14,282 nt of DNA from Candidatus Cloacimonadota bacterium (lineage in GTDB: Bacteria > Cloacimonadota > Cloacimonadia > Cloacimonadales > JAJBBL01). The stretch covers positions 1-14,282 of the forward strand of contig JAJBBL010000072.1 in assembly GCA_020532365.1 (NCBI GenBank). The letters are read 5' to 3'. Positions 7,095-13,539 of the stretch are shown here, one piece after another (within the stretch, counting starts at the first letter, position 1; every line of letters starts with the position of its first letter). A model generated the notes under the pieces. That model was not told where the DNA came from. It worked only from the letters and a program-made list of their open reading frames with translations, and did not search any database. The position numbers and the translations under genes are program-made.

Positions 7095-8186
7095 ATGACA
7101 CTGTTGAAAAACTTTTTCGGTTCGAAAAAGGGAATGATTATCACTGGTTTAGTGATAGGAATTTTCGCAGCGCTTTTGCAAAAGCTCGGGAATCCCGCTA
7201 ATATGGGAATCTGTGTCGCTTGTATGGAACGAGATATCGCTGGTGCACTCGGCTTCCATCGTGCGGAAGTTGTTCAGTACATCAGGCCTGAGATTATCGG
7301 TTTCGTTTTAGGTTCGCTAATAGCAGCTTTACTGTTCAGAGAGTTCAAATCAAGAGGTGGATCAGCCCCTGTGGTTAGATTTATGCTTGGTTTCTTTGCT
7401 ATGGTAGGTGCATTAGTGTTTCTTGGTTGCCCATGGCGTGCATTGCTTAGGTTAGCAGGAGGGGATCTGAATGCTATTTTAGGTATTGCTGGTTTAGCGG
7501 TTGGAGTGGGCATAGGTGTTGGATTTATTAAATCAGGTTACAGTTTAGGTGCTAACAAAAAGACATTCGGTTTTGCCGGTTGGATTTTACCAATTATAAT
7601 GATAGCTTTATTGATCCTACTTTTAGTATTTCAAGGTAGAGATTTAGAGGGTAGAAGTCTTGCTCCATTTTTCAGTAAGACTGGTCCTGGATCAATGAGA
7701 GCGCCTATTCTAATCTCATTAGCAATTGCTTTGGTTGTTGGCTTTCTTGCGCAAAGGAGTCGTTTTTGCACAATGGGGGCGGTACGAGACGTTATCTTAA
7801 TGAAGGATATGCACTTAATGATAGGTGTTATCGCTCTTGTGATAGGGGCTTTTGCTACTAATCTAATCTTTTCACAATTCAAACTCGGTTTTGACGGTCA
7901 ACCGATTTCACACACAAATCACCTTTGGAACTTTGGAGGGATGCTACTATCTGGCTTAGCTTTTGCATTGGCAGGTGGGTGTCCTGGCAGACAGCTATTC
8001 CTGAGCGGTGAGGGTGACGGTGATGCGGCAATATTTGTTTTCGGTATGATTGTTGGAGCTGGATTCGCTCACAATTTCGGAGCTGCAAGCTCAGGTACTG
8101 GAGTAGGTCCTTGGGGTCCAGGTTCCGTGATTGTTGGAATAATCTTTTGTCTTATCATCGGGTTGACGATGAGAAGTAAAGCTTAG
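7095..8186 (+). CDS. yedE: YedE/YeeE-family transporter (putative selenium or sulfur-compound importer)
   Basis: Polytopic inner-membrane protein of 363 aa, about ten hydrophobic segments, in two homologous halves (two PF04143 units). Each half carries a Cys-containing motif pair. In the first half these are NMGIC (36-40, with Cys43 just after) and GCPWR (111-115). In the second half they are RSRFCTMGAVRD (221-232) and GGCPGRQL (294-301). The related YeeE takes up thiosulfate using such cysteines; the YedE branch near selenium genes (TIGR04112) is proposed to import a selenium compound. The arrangement and downstream genes here favour the YedE branch, but no selD or selA is in view, so the substrate stays open. 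An AAGGAG site lies 6 nt before the ATG. The TAG stop overlaps the AGGAGG site of the next gene, so the two are tightly coupled. First gene of the rightward operon. Confidence 0.9.
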   Translation: MTLLKNFFGSKKGMIITGLVIGIFAALLQKLGNPANMGICVACMERDIAGALGFHRAEVVQYIRPEIIGFVLGSLIAALLFREFKSRGGSAPVVRFMLGFFAMVGALVFLGCPWRALLRLAGGDLNAILGIAGLAVGVGIGVGFIKSGYSLGANKKTFGFAGWILPIIMIALLILLLVFQGRDLEGRSLAPFFSKTGPGSMRAPILISLAIALVVGFLAQRSRFCTMGAVRDVILMKDMHLMIGVIALVIGAFATNLIFSQFKLGFDGQPISHTNHLWNFGGMLLSGLAFALAGGCPGRQLFLSGEGDGDAAIFVFGMIVGAGFAHNFGAASSGTGVGPWGPGSVIVGIIFCLIIGLTMRSKA

Positions 8187-8194
8187 GAGGTTTT

Positions 8195-8404
8195 ATGGAA
8201 AGAATAGACGTAAAAGGCCTGTCGTGCCCACAACCGGCGTTCGACACCAAAAAAATGCTTGATAAATTAGGCAAAGGGGAATTAGAGGTTCTTACAGACT
8301 CAGGTACCGCTCGTGACAACATAGTCAGGTTGGCTAAGAAGAACGGATGGGAAGCTGAGATTGCTGAGGAGAACGGCGATATTCTCATAAAATTAAAGAA
8401 ATAG
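8195..8404 (+). CDS. TusA/SirA-family chalcogen carrier protein, single-domain YedF-like
   Basis: A 69-aa cytoplasmic protein with the family signature: a short beta strand, then the GLSCPQP motif at 8-14, where Cys11 would carry persulfide or perselenide. The remainder (LDKLGKGELEVLTDSGTARD, then NGWE and an acidic strand) follows the usual TusA two-layer fold. TusA-like proteins accept sulfur from a cysteine desulfurase and pass it on. The selenium-linked YedF has the same N-terminal domain plus a DsrE-like C-terminal domain, which is absent here; no frame after the TAG stop encodes it. An AGGAGG site 4 nt before the ATG overlaps the yedE stop. It lies directly between the transporter and the desulfurase, so it is the likely carrier linking them. 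Confidence 0.9.
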   Translation: MERIDVKGLSCPQPAFDTKKMLDKLGKGELEVLTDSGTARDNIVRLAKKNGWEAEIAEENGDILIKLKK

Positions 8405-8419
8405 GTATGTGAAAGGTTT

Positions 8420-8458
8420 GCTCATAGGCTTGCTCACTGAGGTGGTAGGTCTATGAGC
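8420..8458 (+). ncRNA. Intercistronic RNA hairpin between the TusA-like and desulfurase genes
   Basis: GCTCATAG (8420-8427) pairs perfectly with CTATGAGC (8451-8458). The stem continues inward for 7 more pairs (8428-8434 with 8444-8450), giving 15 consecutive pairs around a 9-nt loop. Four of the inner pairs are G:U, possible only in RNA copied from the plus strand, which is the operon's direction. No U-run follows, so it is not a standard terminator. It may be a processing or stability element, or a weak attenuator that sets different expression of upstream and downstream genes. It occupies much of the 94-nt gap, the largest within the operon. Confidence 0.5.
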
Positions 8459-8486
8459 TTACCGAATACAATTATAGATAGATAAA

Positions 8487-8492
8487 GAGAGG
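8487..8492 (+). promoter_or_regulatory. Ribosome-binding site that selects the desulfurase start
   Basis: GAGAGG lies 6 nt before the ATG at 8499. A TTG codon in the same frame at 8493 touches this site with no spacing and so is unlikely to be the start; the ATG is preferred and removes two residues from the longest frame. Confidence 0.6.
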
Positions 8493-8498
8493 TTGATT

Positions 8499-9647
8499 AT
8501 GATTTATTTAGACAATTCTGCAACATCGTTTCCAAAGCCCGAAACTGTAGGGCAAGCTATGCTTAACTTTATAAATAACATCGGAGCAAACCCCGGTCGT
8601 TCCGGACACGTGCTTTCAATAGAGGCTGCAAAAGTAGTCTATTACGCCAGAGAAGAGATTGCAGAATTATTTGGAGTTTCAGACCCGTTACGCGTGGTGT
8701 TTAGCAGCAACGCAACAGAATCAATCAATATGGTTATCAAGGGTATGTGTAAACCGGGCGATCACGTTCTGGTTAGTCCGATGGAACACAATGCAGTTAT
8801 GAGGTGTTTGGAGAACTGTCGTTCTCACGATGTATCTTTTTCGGTTTTACCCTCAAACGATGAGGGGATGGTTTTAGTCGATAAGATGGCTGAGGCGATT
8901 CTTCCTAATACTGTTTTGATCATAGTTAACCACGTATCAAACGTTAGTGGCTTGATCCAGCCCATACGTGAGATTGGAAAAACAGCTAAAGAGTTAAATA
9001 TACCGTTTTTGATTGATGCAGCGCAATCTGCAGGTGTTTTTGATATTAATATGGAGACTGATAATATTGACCTCGTTGCCTTTACCGGGCATAAAGCACT
9101 CTACGGTCCGCAAGGGACTGGTGGACTCGTTATAGCTGACGAGTTTAGTCACGACAGAATTGCCCCTTTGAAATATGGTGGGACTGGTAGTAAATCTGAA
9201 TGTGAAGTGCAACCCTCCTTTCTACCCGACAAGTTTGAGAGTGGAACACAGAACGCCGTTGGTATCGCTGGCCTTTTAGAAGGGGTGAAATACATCAAAA
9301 AGATAGGCTTGGATAACATCCGTGCAAAAGAAAAAGAATTAGCCAAGCGGCTCTATGAAGGGCTTAGCTCTATACCAGGCATTAAAATATATAGTAAAAA
9401 TAACGAAAACTACGCAAGCACAATTCCGTTTACCATAGATAGTATAACGACATCTGAGATTTCGGATATCCTTAATGAAAAATATGGTGTGCTCTGTAGA
9501 GCCGGACTACACTGTAGCCCAGGTGCACATAGTAAAATCGGAACTTATCCCGATGGAACTGCCAGACTCAGCCCCGGCTGGTTTACCACTCAAGAGGAGA
9601 TAGATAAAACTATCGAAGCTATCAAAGAAATGGTTAATGGAAGCTGA
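8499..9647 (+). CDS. Cysteine desulfurase-like class V aminotransferase
   Basis: PLP enzyme of 382 aa that removes sulfur from cysteine (or selenium from selenocysteine) as an enzyme-bound persulfide. Visible landmarks: MIYLDNSATSFPKP at the N-terminus, SNATESIN (70-77), His97 in PMEHNAV, Asp173 in LIDAAQS, the PLP lysine Lys199 in FTGHKALYGPQGTGG, and the catalytic Cys339 in RAGLHCSPGAH. The RxGxHC loop is that of SufS/CsdA-type (group II) enzymes. The overall style resembles the TIGR01977 family often found beside DUF3343 and YedE. It should donate to the TusA-like carrier, to the DUF3343 protein, or to both. The gene is 94 nt after the carrier gene, and its stop is 2 nt before the DUF3343 ATG. 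Whether it prefers selenocysteine cannot be read from the sequence. Confidence 0.93.
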   Translation: MIYLDNSATSFPKPETVGQAMLNFINNIGANPGRSGHVLSIEAAKVVYYAREEIAELFGVSDPLRVVFSSNATESINMVIKGMCKPGDHVLVSPMEHNAVMRCLENCRSHDVSFSVLPSNDEGMVLVDKMAEAILPNTVLIIVNHVSNVSGLIQPIREIGKTAKELNIPFLIDAAQSAGVFDINMETDNIDLVAFTGHKALYGPQGTGGLVIADEFSHDRIAPLKYGGTGSKSECEVQPSFLPDKFESGTQNAVGIAGLLEGVKYIKKIGLDNIRAKEKELAKRLYEGLSSIPGIKIYSKNNENYASTIPFTIDSITTSEISDILNEKYGVLCRAGLHCSPGAHSKIGTYPDGTARLSPGWFTTQEEIDKTIEAIKEMVNGS

Positions 9648-9649
9648 AT

Positions 9650-9868
9650 ATGAAGTCGTATGGGTATGTGTTATTTTACTCAACAAGCGCCGCACTTAGG
9701 ACTGAAAAGGTAGCTAAAATATTGAATATCCCTGTCAAATTAGTCTCAGTTCCCCGGCAGCTTGGCTCTGACTGTGGAGTCTGTATCCAATTTGATACAG
9801 CTTATGAAGAGGGTATACGGGAGCTGCTTGAGAGTAAGCGGATTGAGTATTCCCGCATTCATATTTAG
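9650..9868 (+). CDS. DUF3343 (putative Se/S carrier-like) protein
   Basis: A 72-aa soluble protein beginning MKSYGYVLFYSTSAALRTEK, with the DUF3343 (PF11823) layout: a first strand, a helix with AL-x-x-EK, a strand with IPVKLVSVPRQL, and a GSDCGVCIQF motif. Cys42 and Cys45 in that motif are the likely thiols. The family is regarded as a putative selenium/sulfur carrier because it travels with YedE, TusA/YedF proteins and class V desulfurases, as here; a biochemical role is not shown by the sequence. The start is 2 nt after the desulfurase stop, with a weak GGAAG-type site inside the preceding gene, so translation is probably coupled. The yraN ATG follows 2 nt after its stop. Confidence 0.88.
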   Translation: MKSYGYVLFYSTSAALRTEKVAKILNIPVKLVSVPRQLGSDCGVCIQFDTAYEEGIRELLESKRIEYSRIHI

Positions 9869-9870
9869 TT

Positions 9871-10251
9871 ATGGAGGCTAAAAAACTTGGTAAAATAGGG
9901 GAGAGGTTAGCTGCTGAGTATCTGACCGACAACGGTTACCAAGTCATAAGACGCAACTATCATACCCGATATGGTGAGATAGATATCATCGCTTTTAAGG
10001 ATGATGAGATTGTTTTTGTGGAAGTAAAAACAAGACACAAAAATAGAGCTGCAGCCTATTCGAATGTCTCTAATGTAAAGCAAAGAAGAATGGTTAAAAG
10101 TGCGGTTGATTTTTTGGGTTCAGAATCGGAGTATACTTCTTATAGAATTAGATTTGATGTGGTGGCTATCTGGAACGTATCTGATGAGGAAACGTTCCAG
10201 ATAGAACACCTTGTTGACGCCTTTCGAGTAGACGACCTATACGAGCTTTAA
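9871..10251 (+). CDS. yraN: YraN/UPF0102-family endonuclease-fold protein
   Basis: A 126-aa protein of the UPF0102 family, which has a restriction-endonuclease-like fold and unclear function. The N-terminus carries LGKIGERLAAEYL (Glu11). The metal-site pattern follows: GEIDII (Glu36, Asp38), then IVFVEVKTR (Glu51, Lys53). RFDVVAI (94-100) is also typical. Length is normal and all core residues are present, so it should be functional. Its ATG is 2 nt after the DUF3343 stop with no obvious ribosome-binding site, implying coupling to the upstream gene. That placement at the end of a Se/S trafficking operon is unusual; in many bacteria yraN lies near rnhB or rsmI. It converges on sppA with 22 bp between stops. 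Confidence 0.92.
   Translation: MEAKKLGKIGERLAAEYLTDNGYQVIRRNYHTRYGEIDIIAFKDDEIVFVEVKTRHKNRAAAYSNVSNVKQRRMVKSAVDFLGSESEYTSYRIRFDVVAIWNVSDEETFQIEHLVDAFRVDDLYEL
10166..10204 (+). repeat. Perfect 13-bp inverted repeat inside yraN
   Basis: CTATCTGGAACGT (10166-10178) and its exact complement ACGTTCCAGATAG (10192-10204) surround a 13-nt spacer, within codons 99-112 of yraN and about 45 nt before its stop codon. A perfect 13-bp hairpin in coding sequence is more than expected by chance for a window this size. No T-run follows on either strand. Possible roles include protecting the operon mRNA 3' end or blocking read-through into sppA; both are inference. Confidence 0.6.
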
Positions 10252-10273
10252 TTGCCCATCTTTTTAAGAGTGC

Positions 10274-12088
10274 TTAATCTGTTACTGTAGCCGGTGTAAT
10301 CATCAAAATTGGCTCATTTTTCATTATCTCTAATAGTCTGTAGGCACGCTCAAAAGTAGGATCTTTAATCATCTTTTGTTTGATTATCCTTTCCAAGACT
10401 AAGAAATCAAACTTGTTTTCGATAATGAGGTCTATCAAGCTCTTAGTGTGTGGGAAATATGATACTTGGTAGTCTGCTACTTCTGCAAGAGCTGCAGCCC
10501 TTGCGATCGCTAAATTCAGAGAGCCTACTTCGTCTATTAGATTGTTTTTAAGTGCTTTCCTGCTACTCCAAGTTCTTCCCTGAGCCACCTTTTCAACCTC
10601 GTCGATTGATAGCTGACGTCCTGTAGCAACGCGGTCTTTGAACTCTAAATAGACATTATCCATATTCTTTTGCATTGCATTAAGGTCTACTCTGTTAGGT
10701 TTTTCCCACATATTTAGGAAGTTACTGAACTTACCACGGGTAATTGATTGGACGTTGAATCCTATGTTTTTGCCAGCTTGATGAGCGTTTGGCAGCATAG
10801 AGACTACGCCGATAGAGCCCGTCAAAGTGTATGGGTCTGCAAAAACATAGTCGCCTGGTGCTGAAATATAATAACCTCCAGAGGCTGCTACATCGCCCAT
10901 TGAAATAATTAAAGGCTTATCAGAAAGCTCTTTGACTAAGAACTGGTATATTTTTTCTGATTCAAGTGCGCTACCGCCAGGGCTATTAACTCTGAGGACT
11001 ATACCTTTGATTGAAGGGTCTTTCTTTACCTCCTTAATAATTTTCTCAACCTTCTTGCTGCTCAACACGTTGGTATCAAAAGAGGAGGAGGATTGTCCTA
11101 TGTTACCCTGTAAGTAGACGACTGCGATCGTATCTTTTCTTTTCACTAAGGGGAGTTTATAGTCATATTTTGCGATAGAGGAGATCTGTTTTTCTTTTAG
11201 ACCTAAGTTTTCAATTAGGCGATCTCTGTGGCAGAGCTCATCTACTATGCCACTTTCAACGGCAAAGTCACCGTTGATAAAGAGCTCATCTCTCTTCTCA
11301 TAAATGTTAAATATTTCACCAAAGTTAAGTTTACGACGAACTGAAATATCGGTAAGCATCTGGAAGTAAATGTCGTCTAAGAGCTGATTATAAGTCTCTT
11401 TCATCTGGGTAGACATTTCGTTACGGTTAAAGTTTTCACCTGCCCCTTTATAATTACCACTGTGCAATACGTTTATCTCTATGCCTAACTTATCGAAAAA
11501 GTTCTTCATATAGAGGGCAGAGATACCGATACCGCTGAGATAAACACCTCCAGACTGTGAAGGGACTAAACATATTTTATCAGCCGCTGAGGCAATGAAA
11601 TAATCACTATTATAGGCTGTTTCTAAATAAGCTACTACCTGTTTGCCAGACATCTTAAAGAGCTCAATTGCATCAATAAGCTCGTTCATAGTTGCGTATC
11701 CTGCCGATACTGCTGCCGGCTCCAAAATAAGACCCGAAATGTTATTGTCTATAGCAGCATGCTCGATTCTATCTATGAGCTGCCGAACTGACAGTGTTTT
11801 ATCAGAAATAGAAAACAGATCCTCGTCCACCTCTTTGTGTTCGACTAAGCTACCCGATAACTTTATGTTGAGATAAGTGCCCGGGTGGATCGTCGGAGCT
11901 ACCTGTTTACTCCCTAATTTCACAAGGCTGATAACACTTGAAACGCTTATTATAATTAGAAATATAAAGGTTGTTAGACAACCAAAAGTAAACCATCTCC
12001 TTTTGATTTTGCCCTCTCTTTTGTTGTCGGTTCTGGTGGGAGCTGGACGTGGGGGGATAGGTTTTGGATCATTCGTGTAAAGTGGCAT
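10274..12088 (-). CDS. sppA: Signal peptide peptidase SppA, two-domain 67K type
   Basis: Membrane-anchored serine protease (family S49) that degrades cleaved signal peptides; it acts outside the cytoplasmic membrane. The 604 residues begin with a Pro-rich, basic cytoplasmic tail (1-32) and one membrane segment at about 35-56. Two tandem S49 domains follow. The general-base Lys214 lies in the N-terminal domain (SGNYKGAGENF), and the nucleophile Ser403 in the C-terminal domain (DVAASGGYYIS). LRVNSPGGSALESE (365-378) and LTGSIGV (422-428) are also conserved. This Lys/Ser split between domains and the length match E. coli SppA (618 aa). An AAAGGAGG site lies 6 nt before the ATG at 12088. It is the last gene of the leftward cluster, 15 nt after the PQQ-repeat protein, whose stop codon lies just before the sppA ribosome-binding site. 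Confidence 0.95.
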   Translation of the reverse strand: MPLYTNDPKPIPPRPAPTRTDNKREGKIKRRWFTFGCLTTFIFLIIISVSSVISLVKLGSKQVAPTIHPGTYLNIKLSGSLVEHKEVDEDLFSISDKTLSVRQLIDRIEHAAIDNNISGLILEPAAVSAGYATMNELIDAIELFKMSGKQVVAYLETAYNSDYFIASAADKICLVPSQSGGVYLSGIGISALYMKNFFDKLGIEINVLHSGNYKGAGENFNRNEMSTQMKETYNQLLDDIYFQMLTDISVRRKLNFGEIFNIYEKRDELFINGDFAVESGIVDELCHRDRLIENLGLKEKQISSIAKYDYKLPLVKRKDTIAVVYLQGNIGQSSSSFDTNVLSSKKVEKIIKEVKKDPSIKGIVLRVNSPGGSALESEKIYQFLVKELSDKPLIISMGDVAASGGYYISAPGDYVFADPYTLTGSIGVVSMLPNAHQAGKNIGFNVQSITRGKFSNFLNMWEKPNRVDLNAMQKNMDNVYLEFKDRVATGRQLSIDEVEKVAQGRTWSSRKALKNNLIDEVGSLNLAIARAAALAEVADYQVSYFPHTKSLIDLIIENKFDFLVLERIIKQKMIKDPTFERAYRLLEIMKNEPILMITPATVTD

Positions 12089-12103
12089 AGTTTTCCTCCT
12101 TTC

Positions 12104-13513
12104 TTAACTCAAAACATCAAGGCGTATCTTGAGAAGTTTCTCTCCTTCAACAAGATACAATGATTTATCTAAAATGTCATATTCACTCACAAACTTGATT
12201 TTGTCTGTGCTTTGATAATTTGCTAAAGTATCCCCGTTTAAGGGATTAACTACGGTTAAACCGTCAGACTTCGGAACAATTAAAACACTGTTGTTCAGAC
12301 GTCTATCGGTCTCCAAAGAAATGTTTATTATACTGTAGAAATACTCTTCGTCCTTGCTGGTGAGTTCAACCGCTGTCTTGGCAGACCAAACAATTTCACC
12401 AGAATCACGCTTTATACAGTGTAGCAAGTTTTTGTTTGTTGAAGCAAGGAGTAGATTTGAATCGAGTATTTTTAACGAGTTAATTTGCTCCTCTAATTCA
12501 AGGTGCCATAGTATTTCGCGGTCTCTTTTATTGAGCGAGTAGAGTGACTTTTTTGAGGCTAAATAGAACTGTCGCATATCGTAATAAGGTTTAGACGTTC
12601 CGTCAAAAGAGAGATCTTTCTCCCACTCTAAGACGAGCTGGATGTTTCTTGCAGGGGTTAAGAGCGCCTCTAAATCAATGTTTATGCCCTCTTGTAGCTT
12701 CGATAAGTCGATGTTGCTGACGGTTAAATTGAATTGCTCGCGGGTTGTGACTATCTTATCTTCAACGATATTATTGCCTCGAAAGAAATAATACATCGAG
12801 AAAATTAGCATAAGAATTAGAAGAACAGCGCTAAATCTGAACTGCTTTGCTTTATACCAAGATGTTTTAGGTAGCTCTACTTCTTTCTGTTTGTGTAAGA
12901 TAGCGTAGGGGAATGGCTCTGTTTGAAAGAGGGTGGCAAAATACTCTGTAATAGCAGAGTCATTTTTCTCTTTGAGATCAATTCTGTATGCCTGGTCAGC
13001 AGAGAATGCTATGAAGGTCGAGTTGTGAGGAAAGTCGATAGAGATGATTTTTTTATGATAGTCTTTCGCTTCAGCTCCTAACAAGCCCAACTCAGCCCTT
13101 GTTTTGACGTTAAAGTTTTCCCAGTTATTTCCATAAACTGTTAACTCTTCATCAAATACTAAGCCACATAAAAAGCGTCCACAAGCTGTGAAACAGAGCT
13201 TTTCTTCTTCAGTCACTATCAACAACAGAGAGATCCCTTGCTCAACGGTGTCAAACTTTCTGAATTGAGCGTGAAGCTCCCAGTTAAGGTTTAATAGAAA
13301 TTCTTTAAGTTTTGTCTCTATTTGTCCCCACGGTGTATTTTCGAGGCCTAATTTAAGTGTCTGCTCTAAGATATAAGAGGTTGTTCGACTGTAATAAGGT
13401 TGCTCGTCACGGTAGTGAAGCATTAGGACTAAGTTACGATCTTTCTGTTGAAAGTAGTCAGAAAAGTATAGATTGCTCTTATGGTTTTCAGAGTGAAATA
13501 TTTTGATGCTCAT
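12104..13513 (-). CDS. Unrecognised membrane protein: degenerate PP2C-like domain, one TM helix, PQQ-like beta-propeller
   Basis: No named family is recognised for this 469-aa protein. Residues 1-205 weakly resemble a PP2C-type phosphatase: GISLLLIVTEEEKLCFTACG (93-112) resembles the 'GSTA...L.vaNvGDSR' strand pair, and NSTFIAFSADQA (164-175) the 'D.llLcSDGL' strand. The metal-binding Asp residues of those motifs are not present, so it would be a pseudo-phosphatase. A membrane helix spans about 227-245, flanked by Lys/Arg on its N side, placing the N-terminus in the cytoplasm. The exported C-terminal half has about four PQQ/WD-like blades, each with a 'Leu-tyr/his-x-(Leu/Ile)-(n)-x-GEI-x-W' pattern (for example 323-336, 363-376 and 418-430). 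It may sense or scaffold something across the membrane. A GGAGA site lies only 1-2 nt from the ATG at 13513, with a second AAGG about 10 nt upstream. Confidence 0.7.
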   Translation of the reverse strand: MSIKIFHSENHKSNLYFSDYFQQKDRNLVLMLHYRDEQPYYSRTTSYILEQTLKLGLENTPWGQIETKLKEFLLNLNWELHAQFRKFDTVEQGISLLLIVTEEEKLCFTACGRFLCGLVFDEELTVYGNNWENFNVKTRAELGLLGAEAKDYHKKIISIDFPHNSTFIAFSADQAYRIDLKEKNDSAITEYFATLFQTEPFPYAILHKQKEVELPKTSWYKAKQFRFSAVLLILMLIFSMYYFFRGNNIVEDKIVTTREQFNLTVSNIDLSKLQEGINIDLEALLTPARNIQLVLEWEKDLSFDGTSKPYYDMRQFYLASKKSLYSLNKRDREILWHLELEEQINSLKILDSNLLLASTNKNLLHCIKRDSGEIVWSAKTAVELTSKDEEYFYSIINISLETDRRLNNSVLIVPKSDGLTVVNPLNGDTLANYQSTDKIKFVSEYDILDKSLYLVEGEKLLKIRLDVLS

Positions 13514-13539
13514 TCTCCTTTAACCTTGCTACCTATCAC

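Noticed and set aside
8405..8498. Possible bacterial SECIS or in-frame selenocysteine codon near the TusA-like gene
   Set aside because: The TusA-like gene ends in TAG, not TGA, and no frame continues after it with family similarity; the hairpin is not positioned after a TGA.
10264..10277. Possible terminator TTAAG-AGTG-CTTAA between yraN and sppA
   Set aside because: The stem is only 5 bp, AT-rich and lacks a proper T-run on the exit side; too weak to call.
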